From Salipiger mangrovisoli (GTDB lineage Bacteria; Pseudomonadota; Alphaproteobacteria; Rhodobacterales; Rhodobacteraceae): DNA of 44,816 bases. Made by a program: the position numbers and the translations under genes. The notes under the pieces are model-generated. The model had not been told where the DNA came from, did not search any database, and saw nothing but the letters and a program-made list of their open reading frames with translations. Positions 9,601 to 16,814 of this stretch are shown here, in pieces (the stretch's first letter is position 1; each line of letters opens with the position of its first letter). The stretch covers positions 1 through 44,816 of the forward strand of contig NZ_JADFFK010000033.1 in NCBI RefSeq assembly GCF_015223355.1, read 5' to 3'.

Positions 9601-9897
9601 GACCTGGTGTTCAAGATCACCACGAACCAGGGAAATTTCTCGGTTGCCACCGAGGGAGATATCCTGGCCGATCATGACTGGCATCGAGTGGAGATTGCCT
9701 ATTCCGAGGCGGTGGGGTTGCTGCAGATGCGGGTCGATGGCGAAGTTGCGGCACAGGCCGAGGTCTCCGGGACGACGCTTGAGCGGCAGTATTGGGGGCT
9801 TGATCTGGGCAATATCTGGAGCGGTGGGTTTGACGGAGCGATTGATGACTTCGCCTATGCCACGGATGTGGACAGGCAGCTTTTCCACCTCGGTTGA
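6670..9897 (+). CDS. Large extracellular-type protein: right-handed beta-helix, PKD-like and three LamG-like domains
   Basis: A 1075-residue protein. Residues 1-400 form a right-handed parallel beta-helix (repeated ENLRF, RNSVL, EDNEV, RENFL, RNNTV rungs), the pectate-lyase-like fold of polysaccharide lyases and epimerases. A PKD-like Ig domain follows (about 414-484, with WSFDDGS), then three concanavalin/LamG-like domains (about 487-673, 690-873 and 884-1073), each ending in a QxYWGL/WGLTIG-type strand. The helix contains NHSDMIQLW (210-218), matching DHADMIQMW in the second beta-helix protein at 36772-38073. There is no signal peptide, RTX repeat or VPLPA tail, so its export route is unclear. 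It probably binds and cuts or modifies a glycan, perhaps the polysaccharide made here. A strong hairpin follows the gene. Confidence 0.8.
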   Translation: MATTEGVSGTMIVSSQAEFEAAYRALSTGVGGQILLRSGEEYSLSIRDVGDVVESAAVTIGSLDPSDPALIKSVQMSGAENITFENLRFNVSGQEVSGSGYLVNISNSQNITFRNSVLSSDAEGPLGTTDDFAEGAMLALVRNCDGIAFEDNEVYGFDHGFAFLDSYNVSLVGNDIHSLQGDGIRIGGVSGMLIEGNHLHDFLGATQSANHSDMIQLWGTRINVNNEDIVIRENFLDTGNGANYQMIFGRNEAFDDNGFLYKGIVVEHNLLYGANFHSISIVDTSGMIVRNNTVLYNPDAYNIFADGSETQSLATGMIRVGGEGAIIEDNVAHAITGGGVNYVLGAASTLQDNDYRAHFVNVEAGGDGDLRDLMLRPDSPLNGVAGSRLTWATDTAEELTAVADVTVSQADKSLVTLDAGWSRGPDGYVAPLGASFSWSFDDGSKAEGVSVTHDFGGSGRHGYTLTVTAADGSQDVIARSIEIEEVAVFDLSFAEGAVQDDAGTGALIQLKDAVVLDDGWLEVGGRERLEVTRSTEGLFNLSSFNFGLTVDRAEGASGVLVDFPGTFEARIDAMGRVEFCLETDEGSFLITSAAEIFADNAPHRLNFVFDGAAGTLSIEVDGELDSQIEAHGITAPKQSWGLTIGNTWHDGVDARVQTIALYTEAEPDALNPEPDPAVELVPEPGIPDVIGSLAFEGGEAQGEGIFYSLDEPGAITDAGVDLALGTLTLTRKNAVLYEAESFGLSFDLTLKPGDSAGTVAYLHNTLEVDLDTAGQLVLRLNTENGWKQIGSVGLELDDGAAHNVSIQYDSDAGLMQLVVDGEVAASGSQTGATPQVKYWGLSFGHPWQEQDAGVYVDNISISDQGHTVQFAAVEALQAETADTVALLLDFEGSIIADKSGSGATVSTTDDLISIEEHADGSQFVDISRGGAVHVARTYDALFGQDSFVFDFTMRSDTASGRNVFGIRNSFQLDVDQDDLVFKITTNQGNFSVATEGDILADHDWHRVEIAYSEAVGLLQMRVDGEVAAQAEVSGTTLERQYWGLDLGNIWSGGFDGAIDDFAYATDVDRQLFHLG

Positions 9898-9941
9898 CGG
9901 CGTTTGCGGGGCGGCCCTGGCGAAAGGACCGGTCGGCAAAA

Positions 9942-9967
9942 AAGCAGCCGTGGCTTCACGGCTGCTT
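9942..9967. terminator. Strong bidirectional terminator
   Basis: AAGCAGCCGTG pairs with CACGGCTGCTT (11 bp) around the 4-base loop GCTT. A T-rich tract follows in both directions (GTGTTTTCTT rightward, TTTTTT leftward). It serves both the rightward beta-helix gene and the convergent VPLPA-CTERM gene. Confidence 0.85.
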
Positions 9968-10008
9968 GTGTTTTCTTGTGCAGGACCGTCGGATGCGCCG
10001 ACCAGCGC

Positions 10009-10476
10009 TCAGGCGGCCGGCTTCTCAGCGGCTCCTGTGCGGCGGCGCGAGACGGCCAGCCCGCCGAGGGCGGTCAACATCAGAAGCGCGGCGGCTGGAA
10101 GCGGCACCGCTTCGAGGGTGAAATAGATGCCCCTCAGCGCATCGTCTGCAGTGTAGTTGACGGTCAGGATGGACCACGCGCCCTTGAGCGGTGATGCACC
10201 CTCGGTGATGGACAGATGCTCAAACGTGGTTTTCAGGACGGCGACCTGATAGCGGAGCGTATCGGCAAGATCATTATAGATATTGACGATGTATTGCCCA
10301 CCCTCGGTCCCGTGCTTGGGGGCGAACTGGAACGCTTTCGAGGTTCCGTCAGAGAAATTCCATACTGAGCCGCTCAGTGGGTCCTGGAATGCGTAGTCGG
10401 TTGTGGTGGCCGACGCGGAAATCGGTGCCAGCGCAAGTGCGGCTGCGGCAGCGATATATCGTAGTTTACTCATCAT
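10009..10476 (-). CDS. VPLPA-CTERM sorting domain-containing protein
   Basis: A 155-residue secreted protein. The signal peptide (MMSKLRYIAAAAALALAP...) ends in SASA near residue 23. The middle, about 95 residues, is predicted to be beta-rich and has no family I know. The C-terminus has VPLPAAALLMLTALGG, then the basic SRRRTGAAEKPAA. This is the third of four exosortase XrtD substrates in the window. GAGGA lies nine bases before the ATG at 10476; a second ATG follows directly and either may be used. It converges on the beta-helix gene, with a shared terminator between them. Confidence 0.87.
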   Translation of the reverse strand: MMSKLRYIAAAAALALAPISASATTTDYAFQDPLSGSVWNFSDGTSKAFQFAPKHGTEGGQYIVNIYNDLADTLRYQVAVLKTTFEHLSITEGASPLKGAWSILTVNYTADDALRGIYFTLEAVPLPAAALLMLTALGGLAVSRRRTGAAEKPAA

Positions 10477-10767
10477 GAGCTTTATTCCTCGGCAAGAAGG
10501 CGTCCTAAGTAAGTTTCGAAATACCTATATTGAGGTCGCCTTCAAAACAACATATTTAAGACAAATTACTGAAATCAGTCTTATATTCGCCTTGATCGAT
10601 GCAAATTTCCGGGCATCTATGGAAAATAGTTAATTTCCGTTAACTGTTGTCGGAAACAGTATTGGACGGTTTGGCGAACTGAATGCCAAGTGGAAAGAAT
10701 GTGGCAAGGGGCGTTGTGCGATGCCCCCTGCCCTACTCCGGGCTTTCCGTGCCGGGCAACGCGTGTA
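10477..10767. other. AT-rich intergenic region
   Basis: No gene is seen. It should hold the promoter of the leftward VPLPA-CTERM gene. TTAATTTCCGTTAA near 10631 resembles a CtrA box but has a 6-base spacer. Confidence 0.4.
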
Positions 10768-11028
10768 TCAGGCCAGACCGACAATGCCGGTGGCCGTTGT
10801 GCCGCTGGCCCAGACCCGGCTCACCCGCACCGGGAAGGGGACTCCGGCCGCGAGGTAGAGCGTGGCGGTGCTGCCGCCGAGAGTGGTGACCTGAACGGTT
10901 CCGTTTCCGGCGACGCAAAGCGCGCGGGTGGCGGTGGCGAGATCGGCGGCATCGTCCGGGGTGATCGCGAAGGCCTGCTCGGCGGGGCTGCTCAAACCGG
11001 CGGCATGATTGGCAAATGTGTCCGACAC
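10768..11028 (-). CDS. Spike base protein, RCAP_rcc01079-like (phage or gene transfer agent)
   Basis: An 86-residue protein starting with GTG; AGGAGG lies eight bases upstream. The sequence (MSDTFANHAAGLSSPAEQAF, then ITPDDAADLATATRAL, ending in FPVRVSRVWASGTTATGIVGL) follows the pattern I know for the head-spike base protein of the Rhodobacter capsulatus gene transfer agent and related phages, where such spikes help attach particles to host capsule. I recognise this from memory of the family, not from a search. No capsid, portal or tail genes are near; it stands alone between a VPLPA-CTERM gene and the second origin. Confidence 0.7.
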   Translation of the reverse strand: MSDTFANHAAGLSSPAEQAFAITPDDAADLATATRALCVAGNGTVQVTTLGGSTATLYLAAGVPFPVRVSRVWASGTTATGIVGLA

Positions 11029-11160
11029 GACCGTGTCCTCCTGTGGCTGGATTGATCCCCAGCACTAGAGCGCGCAGCGATTAGCAACGTCTTGCGGCAG
11101 CGGTCGCTGCCGGGTTGGGCCGCGGGCCAAATGGTCGGAACGATCGGCTCGTCGGGCCGG

Positions 11161-11190
11161 GGTGTTTATAGGGTGTTTATCTGGTGTTTA
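11161..11190 (+). repeat. Triple GGTGTTTA repeat, candidate DNA unwinding element of origin 2
   Basis: GGTGTTTA occurs at 11161-11168, 11172-11179 and 11183-11190, at exact 11-base steps, followed by the AT-rich stretch 11205-11250. It lies upstream of the iterons relative to the rep gene, as in origin 1. Confidence 0.6.
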
Positions 11191-11255
11191 GGGGATTCCG
11201 GTGTGAATTTATTACAGTTATTACAATAGCTTGCGCGCCTTTTTTTTAAGGTTCG

Positions 11256-11657
11256 CGTGTGTATTTCCCGAACTCGCCGTGTGCATATCCCGATATCGCG
11301 CGTGTGTTTCCCGAGTCATCGCCTTTTGCAACCTGATGCGAGGGCCTCCCGCGCGGGAGGTCCGCGCAGCTGTGTCTGATCTCCGAAATCGGCGGTCTGC
11401 CGGCCCCCGAGACCGGCTTTGGAGGGGAGAAAAGCAATGCGAAATACGCTTTGTCTGGCGCCGGGGGGCCGACACCGGCCGGAGAATGGCGCGCCGGGGG
11501 ACGGATCCTGCGCGATGCGTGTGTGTTTCCCGACAGCTTGACCACGCTTTTGCGAAAGGGTTGCGGCTTTCCGGGGGGACATCGATCCAGCCGGCGTTTC
11601 CGGGCTCGGGGCGTTGTAAACCATTTATTAACCTCCTCGTGCGTGTGTGTTTCCCGA
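11256..11657 (+). repeat. Replication origin 2: five iterons
   Basis: Copies of CGTGTGTGTTTCCCGA lie at 11256-11271 (one mismatch), 11278-11293 (two mismatches), 11299-11314 (one mismatch), 11518-11533 (exact) and 11642-11657 (exact). The first three are spaced 22 and 21 bases, about two helical turns. They lie upstream of the second initiator gene, in the same orientation relative to it as the iterons of origin 1. The sequence between and after them up to 11830 has no convincing gene. Confidence 0.85.
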
Positions 11658-11830
11658 ACCTTTGCCCACGCCCCCTGCCCTTCCGGGCTTTGGCGGCTGT
11701 CCCCTTCCCGTGGTGCCCTATCGTGTCGATGTCCTTCCGCTGCCAGTTGCCTCCCAGCACCTTCCCAAATCGCCTGGGGGCCGCCCATGAGCCCCCCTGC
11801 CCTGTCCGGGCGCACGGGAGCTGATGTCTC

Positions 11831-12868
11831 ATGGCGGATCAGCTCAAGCCGTTGAGGCATCCCGATGGCGATCTCTTCGTCTGCGACATCACCGATGCGA
11901 TCCTCAAGGATGACCTCGCCTCGATGGAGCACCCGTTCTACGCGCTCTCGAAGAAGCCGGACCGCGAGCCGCGGCGCTACGAGCACAACGGCCAGTGGAT
12001 CGAGTTCCGTCCGTCGATCAAGGGACTGCCGACGATCTACGACAAGGACCTGATCATCTACGCGATCTCGCAGCTGATCGCCGGGATGAAAGAAGGCCGG
12101 CCGCTCTCGAAGCGCGTGCAGATCGATCCCTATGCCTTCCTGGTCTTCACCCAGCGCGGCACCGGCGGGCGCGACTATGACGCGCTTTGCGACAGTCTCG
12201 ACCGCATCGACGGCACGCGCTTCCGCACCAATGTGCTGTTCGGCGGCACGCGCACCGACGAGTGGATGGGCATCATCGACGGGGCCCGCATGGAGACCGA
12301 CGAGGCGAGCGGCAAGATCCGCAGTCTCGAGCTGCGGCTGTCCGACGTGGTGATGCACTCGATCGAGGAGATGGACGTGCTGACGCTGCACCGCGATTAC
12401 TTCCGGCTGACCCGCCCGGTCGAGCGCCGCATCTACGAGATCGCGCGCAAGTCGGTGGGCCATGACGAGAGCTGGTCGTTCCGCATGCACACCCTGCACC
12501 ACAAGTCCGGATCCAAGGGCTCCCTGCGCGAGTTCCGCCGGCAGCTGAAGCCGCTGCTCGACGGGGACCACCTGCCCGACTACCGGGTGCTCTACGATGC
12601 CGAGCGCGATCTGGTGACCTTCGTCAATCGCAATACCATGCCGGCAAGGGGCGGTCGCGAGGCGGGCACCGTCGGCGCGCTGCTGGCGCGGCTGAGCGGC
12701 GAGGTGTTCGGGCGCGCCCGCGCCGTGGCACCGGGATGGGACGTACACATGCTGTCGGAGAAATTCGCGCTGTGGTGGCTGCGCACCGGCAAGCCCGCGC
12801 CAGCGGATGCGGATGCGCTGTTTCTGTCCTTCTGCAGCAGCTGGGCCGAGAAGAACCAGCTGCCCTAG
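11831..12868 (+). CDS. Replication initiator protein, RPA family (replicon 2)
   Basis: A 345-residue plasmid initiator, homologous over its whole length to the one at 2298-3326. Shared blocks include FVCDI (16-20), SMEHP (31-35), YEHNG (50-54), DYFRLTRPVERRIYEIARK (189-207) and the C-terminal APGWD. It should bind the five iterons upstream and start replication. The ATG at 11831 has GGGAG about ten bases upstream. It is followed by a repeat cluster, parA and a parB-like gene, so this is the replicon with its own partition system. By eye the two initiators agree at roughly half their positions in the N-terminal 90 residues, so they are related but not recent copies. Confidence 0.9.
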   Translation: MADQLKPLRHPDGDLFVCDITDAILKDDLASMEHPFYALSKKPDREPRRYEHNGQWIEFRPSIKGLPTIYDKDLIIYAISQLIAGMKEGRPLSKRVQIDPYAFLVFTQRGTGGRDYDALCDSLDRIDGTRFRTNVLFGGTRTDEWMGIIDGARMETDEASGKIRSLELRLSDVVMHSIEEMDVLTLHRDYFRLTRPVERRIYEIARKSVGHDESWSFRMHTLHHKSGSKGSLREFRRQLKPLLDGDHLPDYRVLYDAERDLVTFVNRNTMPARGGREAGTVGALLARLSGEVFGRARAVAPGWDVHMLSEKFALWWLRTGKPAPADADALFLSFCSSWAEKNQLP

Positions 12869-12942
12869 CCGGCGTTGGCTGCCCCCCCCTGCCCTGCCTG
12901 GTCCGCAGCTCCTGCCGGAGCGCAGAGGGTAGAAGGGTATCG

Positions 12943-13149
12943 GATAGCTAGACGATAGGTAACCGATAGCTAGGGGTTATCATCGAGGATGCTATCGGGA
13001 AGCTAGCGGAGAGCTATCGGGAAGATATCCATAGGATAGCTGTTACAGGTCAGGCCATATTTAGTGGATAGCTATGATCTAGCGCAGAATATCTGCCACC
13101 GTGTTGCCCCTGCGCCCGTTCCGTCGCGGCGCGCAAGCCGATAGCTAGC
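12943..13149. repeat. GATAGCT repeat cluster, candidate partition site (parS)
   Basis: GATAGCT or its complement recurs at 12943-12950, 12965-12972, 12991-12996 (partial, GCTATC), 13012-13018, 13035-13041, 13067-13075 and 13140-13148, with AGCTAGC at 13001-13007 and 13143-13149. The cluster fills the gap between the initiator and parA, where the centromere of a ParA system is often found. Confidence 0.6.
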
Positions 13150-13202
13150 GAGAAGCTACCAGGCTGTGCTAGTCTCGTCGCACGGCAAGAAAACCAGACA
13201 AG

Positions 13203-13226
13203 AACAACAGAACAACAGAACAACAG
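13203..13226 (+). repeat. Three tandem AACAACAG units before parA
   Basis: The 8-base unit AACAACAG is repeated three times without gaps (13203-13210, 13211-13218, 13219-13226), ending seven bases before the AGGAGG ribosome site of parA. An unstructured CA-rich leader like this may enhance translation. Confidence 0.6.
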
Positions 13227-13244
13227 AGCAGCAGGAGGCAGTAC

Positions 13245-13931
13245 ATGCCCGTGATTTCCTTTGCGAACCCGAAGGGGGGCGCCGGCAAGACCACCGCCGC
13301 GCTTCTCCTTGCCTCGGCGCTGGCCAGCCGCAAGGCGCGGGTCACCATCCTTGACGCCGACCCCGAGCGCTGGATCACCCAGTGGTCGCAGCTGGGCGAC
13401 CTGCCCGAAACCGTCGAGATCGTCAGCGACATCACCGAGGACAGCATCGTCGACCAGATCGATGCGGCGGCGCGCCGCGCCAGCTTCGTGATCGTCGACC
13501 TCGAAGGCACGGCGAGCCTGATGGTGGCCAATGCCGTGGGCATGTCCGACCTCGTGGTGATCCCCAGCCAGGGCGGCTCGATGGATGCCAAGGGCGCAGC
13601 CAAGACCATCAAGCTGGTGCGCAACCAGGAGCGGATGATGCGCCGCCAGATCGCCCACGCGGTGCTGATGACCCGGACCTCGGCGGCGGTCACCAGCCGG
13701 TCGCTGAAAAACGTCATCGGTCAACTCGAGCGGGCGCAGATCCCGGTCTTCCATACCCCGATTGTCGAGCGCGCAGCCTATCGCGACATCTTCGACTACG
13801 GCGGGCTGCTCACCGATCTGCCCGACGACAAGGTCAGCAACCTTGGCCGCGCGATCGAGAATGCCGAGGCCTTCTCGGGCGAAGTGCTGGCGCGGCTCAA
13901 GGATGCGCGCGCGGCGCAGGAGGTGGCGTGA
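13245..13931 (+). CDS. parA: ParA family plasmid partition ATPase
   Basis: A 228-residue ParA-type ATPase that should move plasmid copies apart by ATP-dependent binding to the nucleoid. It has the deviant Walker A KGGAGKTT (residues 10-17), Walker A' ILDADPERW (about 36-44) and Walker B FVIVDLEG (about 82-89). Length is that of a small (type Ib-like) ParA without an N-terminal DNA-binding domain. AGGAGG at 13233-13238 sets the ATG. Its stop (TGA 13929-13931) shares a base with the ATG of the next gene, so the two are translationally coupled. It lies downstream of the rep gene and the candidate parS cluster. Confidence 0.9.
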   Translation: MPVISFANPKGGAGKTTAALLLASALASRKARVTILDADPERWITQWSQLGDLPETVEIVSDITEDSIVDQIDAAARRASFVIVDLEGTASLMVANAVGMSDLVVIPSQGGSMDAKGAAKTIKLVRNQERMMRRQIAHAVLMTRTSAAVTSRSLKNVIGQLERAQIPVFHTPIVERAAYRDIFDYGGLLTDLPDDKVSNLGRAIENAEAFSGEVLARLKDARAAQEVA

Positions 13932-14335
13932 TGGACGGCCGCGAGCGCGCCGACCTGGGCTTCGGTTCCGAGCTCGACGACTTCGATCCCGAGAACTGGC
14001 AACCGCAGCCGCGGCCCGCGCCGCAGTCTGATCCGAACCTCAGGAAGCTGGCCGAGGCCTCGGGCTTCCGCAGCCGCGAGGCGGCGGTGCCAGTGTCCGC
14101 GGGGCAGGGGGCTCCGGTCGCGGGACCGGCAGCGGTGCCGTCCCGCGCCGAGGTGGCCGAAGCGCCCGCACCGCTGCGCCGCCGTCGCACCGGACGCAAC
14201 CAGCAGTTCAACCTCAAGGCGCGCCCCGAGACGATCGAGGCCTACTGCCGCATCGCGGACGCGCAGGGCTGGGGCTTGGGCGAGACGCTCGAGCAAGCGG
14301 TGGCGCTGCTCGAGGAGAGGTTCGGGCGCGGCTGA
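13931..14335 (+). CDS. ParB-like small partition partner
   Basis: A 134-residue protein. The first 80 residues are acidic then Pro/Ala-rich and look disordered; the last 50 (RRRTGRNQQFNLKARPETIE onward) look like a compact ribbon-helix-helix-type DNA-binding domain. Position directly after parA, with overlapping stop and start codons, suggests it is the centromere-binding partner that would recognise the GATAGCT cluster. It shows no ParB/Spo0J nuclease-type motif. The assignment is from context and fold guess, not from a recognised family. Confidence 0.65.
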   Translation: MDGRERADLGFGSELDDFDPENWQPQPRPAPQSDPNLRKLAEASGFRSREAAVPVSAGQGAPVAGPAAVPSRAEVAEAPAPLRRRRTGRNQQFNLKARPETIEAYCRIADAQGWGLGETLEQAVALLEERFGRG

Positions 14336-14364
14336 GGCGGTGGCGACCGGGGCAGGGGGGCGGA

Positions 14365-15198
14365 TCAGTCGGGCCCGTAGCCGTAGCCATACCCGTCGCC
14401 GCTCTGCCCGCCCTCGCTGAGCCGGCACTTGTTGAGCACCACGCCGAGCACATTGGTCTGCGAGGCGAGCTCGCGCTCGCAGCGGTCGATCTCGGCGATG
14501 GTGCTGCGTTCGGCCGCGGCAACGATGAGCACGCAATCCACGTGGCGCATGAAGGCCATCGTGTCATCGGTCGAAAAGACCGGAGGCATGTCGAACAGCA
14601 TGATCTGCGGCTGGTAAGTGGTTTCTATGGCCTGCAGCGCGCGCGCGACCGACTCCCCCAGCAGGATGTCCGAGGCATTGCGCACCGGGGTGCTGCTGGT
14701 GGCCAGCGCGAGCCCCTGGCCGACGCGGCGACCGGCCTCGGCAAAGGCGAGTTCGCCGGTCAGAAGCTTCTCGACGGACTGGCCGCCGGCCTCGCGGCCC
14801 GGGCGTTGGCCCAGCAGCGCGTCCTGGCTCGGGCGGCGCATGTCCATCTCGATCTCGACCGTCCGCGTGGCGGACTGCCGGGCGATCGACAGCGCAAGAT
14901 TCAACGCCACCGTGCTCTTGCCGCAGGAGGGCGTCGGCGAGGTGATGGCAAGGCGGCGCCAGCCGTTGTCGAGCATGGTGCGCAGCGTGCGTGTGCGCAG
15001 CATGTCGAAGGGCGTCGCCTCGGGGGTGGCATGCAGGGTGACGATGCGGTTGCGCTTCAAGCTTCGGGAATCGAGGCGCAGTTCGGGCAGCGTGCGCCAG
15101 GCGGTCTCGACCTGGCCCCCGGCCGCTGGCTGGGGGGCGCTTCGGGCGACTTGCTGGTGGCGGCGGGCTTTGTTGATGGCTGCCTGCAGGCGTTCCAT
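14365..15198 (-). CDS. Tyrosine-kinase-like exopolysaccharide ATPase (BY-kinase, CpsD/CapB type)
   Basis: A 277-residue cytoplasmic P-loop protein of the bacterial tyrosine kinase family that works with the Wzz-type protein to control polymer length. It shows Walker A SPTPSCGKST (87-96), Walker A' VEIEMDMRRP (114-123), Walker B IMLFDMPP (199-206) and a C-terminal tyrosine cluster GYGYGYGPD (269-277) as the likely autophosphorylation site. Walker A has SC where relatives usually have GE. The kinase is separate from the membrane partner, as in Gram-positive and PEP-CTERM-type loci. It is the third gene of a leftward operon, 14 bases after the Wzz-like gene. Confidence 0.87.
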   Translation of the reverse strand: MERLQAAINKARRHQQVARSAPQPAAGGQVETAWRTLPELRLDSRSLKRNRIVTLHATPEATPFDMLRTRTLRTMLDNGWRRLAITSPTPSCGKSTVALNLALSIARQSATRTVEIEMDMRRPSQDALLGQRPGREAGGQSVEKLLTGELAFAEAGRRVGQGLALATSSTPVRNASDILLGESVARALQAIETTYQPQIMLFDMPPVFSTDDTMAFMRHVDCVLIVAAAERSTIAEIDRCERELASQTNVLGVVLNKCRLSEGGQSGDGYGYGYGPD

Positions 15199-15212
15199 GG
15201 TGATCTACCTGT

Positions 15213-16802
15213 TCAGATGAGGTGGCCGAGATTGACCTTGTCGAGAACGCGTTCGACGACGGATTGCAGCGGGGTCACATGCTGGTCGATGTACCAGAGC
15301 CCGCCGGGTATACCGACCATCAGCACCAGTGCGGCGCTGAGCGTGATCGTGCGTCGGCGCAGGTGCTCGCGCTGCGTGACCATGTAGGGAATGGTGGCAA
15401 AGGTCTCGATGCCGAGCCCGGCGCGGATATCCTTCGGGCGCCGCACCGCGGAATTGGTGACCTCCATGAGTGCCACGAGCAGCAGCCCGAGCGTAAGCCC
15501 TCCGGTCAGCCCCACGGCAGAGATCAGCGGACGGTTGGGGCTGGTCGGTCGGCTCGGCGGCACCGCCTGCTCCACCACCGAGATGCGCTGTCCACGCGAC
15601 ATCGACTCGATCATGCTGCCGGTCTCCGCGCGCGCCTTATTGGCCACGGCGGTGTTGTACTGCTGCTGGAGGTTGGCATGGGTGCGCTCCAGCGAGGCAA
15701 GGGTGATGGCATTGGCCGGTGTCTGCTCGATGGTCTGGCGGATCTCCTCCATCCGCGTTTCGGCCGAGCTTTGCTGGGTCTCGATATAGGCGATCTGGGC
15801 GTCGAGATCGGCCATCTGTATGTCGAAGAGCGACGTCTCGAGCTGCGGGAGGGCCGAGCCCTCCTGACTGTCAGGGGGCGGTGAGGCGGGACGCCGCGCG
15901 AGCGCCTCCTCGGCGGCGGCGATCTGCGAGCGCAGCACCGCCATGCGCGGGTTGTTGTCGCTCAGCACCGCCGACAGCTGGGTGTGCTGCGCGCGCAGAT
16001 CGGCAAGCCGGGCCTCCTCGGGGCTGCGGGGCGCGGCGGCGGCAATGCCGGAGGCGGACATATTGGTGCGCCCGGTTGCCTGGAACAGGGTCACCAAGCG
16101 CTCGCGCCGCTCCTGCAAGGCGGTCTTCTCGCGTTCGAGCTGCACCTGACGCTCCTGCAGCGCCGCCTGTTGGCCGCGCCGGAAGTCGAGGCTTTCCGGC
16201 AGGGATTCCAGGTTGTTCTCCTGGAATTCGAGGATCTGCGCACTGACGCGGGACAGCTCGGCCTCGAGCCGTTTGACCTCTTGGGTGAAGAAGTCGAGCG
16301 TCTGGCGCGCGACCGCGGTGCGCATCTCCACGTTCTGTTGCAGGATCAGGGTGACGATCTCATTGGCGGTCTCGGCCGCAAGCCGTGCGCTGTTGGCGCT
16401 GAAGCTGACGGTCACGATGGTCGCGTCGCGCGGTCCACGCGTGTTCTGGCCGCCAACGGTCACGATGCCGATGCGTGCGCGCATGTCGGTGACCTTCTCG
16501 TCGGGGCTCATGGCGTCGGCGGCGCTGTAGATGTTCAGCCGGTTGGACAGCTCCAGAAGCACCTCACGGCTGAGGATGCGCTGGCGGATGATCTGCAGCG
16601 CCTCCATCTCCCCGGTCTGCACGGTGGTCGCGGCGAGATTGCCGGGGATCTGCTCGGATTCGACGATCAGCGTCGCCTTGGATTCATAGACCGGACGCAG
16701 CGTCAGCGCCACGGCCACCCCAAGCGCCGCTCCGAAGGCCGCCAGGATGACGAGATAGGGCAGGCGGCGCCGAAAGATTTTCCAGTAATAGCCGAAATCC
16801 AT
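15213..16802 (-). CDS. Wzz/GNVR-type polysaccharide chain-length protein
   Basis: A 529-residue inner-membrane polysaccharide co-polymerase. An N-terminal Wzz domain starts with a membrane helix (about 14-34); a long periplasmic region rich in Glu, Gln and Arg (about 170-400) is strongly coiled-coil; a GNVR-like region and a Pro-rich segment (PPSRPTSPNRP) lead into a second membrane helix near 435-455. A third hydrophobic stretch near 485-500 and about 30 further residues follow. The fold fits the PEP-CTERM/exosortase-locus Wzz proteins. It should act with the neighbouring kinase (14365-15198) and ATPase (16815-17723). Confidence 0.87.
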   Translation of the reverse strand: MDFGYYWKIFRRRLPYLVILAAFGAALGVAVALTLRPVYESKATLIVESEQIPGNLAATTVQTGEMEALQIIRQRILSREVLLELSNRLNIYSAADAMSPDEKVTDMRARIGIVTVGGQNTRGPRDATIVTVSFSANSARLAAETANEIVTLILQQNVEMRTAVARQTLDFFTQEVKRLEAELSRVSAQILEFQENNLESLPESLDFRRGQQAALQERQVQLEREKTALQERRERLVTLFQATGRTNMSASGIAAAAPRSPEEARLADLRAQHTQLSAVLSDNNPRMAVLRSQIAAAEEALARRPASPPPDSQEGSALPQLETSLFDIQMADLDAQIAYIETQQSSAETRMEEIRQTIEQTPANAITLASLERTHANLQQQYNTAVANKARAETGSMIESMSRGQRISVVEQAVPPSRPTSPNRPLISAVGLTGGLTLGLLLVALMEVTNSAVRRPKDIRAGLGIETFATIPYMVTQREHLRRRTITLSAALVLMVGIPGGLWYIDQHVTPLQSVVERVLDKVNLGHLI

Positions 16803-16814
16803 TGGGGAGCGATC

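Noticed and set aside
6670..9897. RTX-type secretion signal in the large beta-helix protein
   Set aside because: I looked for GGXGXDXXX nonapeptides and found none. The acidic Asp/Gly pairs are part of the LamG-like domains.
7906..9939. A 677-codon open frame on the minus strand
   Set aside because: It is antisense to the beta-helix/LamG gene, whose sense frame has clear domains. High GC at third positions keeps the opposite frame open. It is low in complexity (many His, Arg, Gly, Asp) and has no recognisable motif.
10631..10644. TTAATTTCCGTTAA as a CtrA box
   Set aside because: The spacer is six bases, not seven, and the known consensus needs seven.
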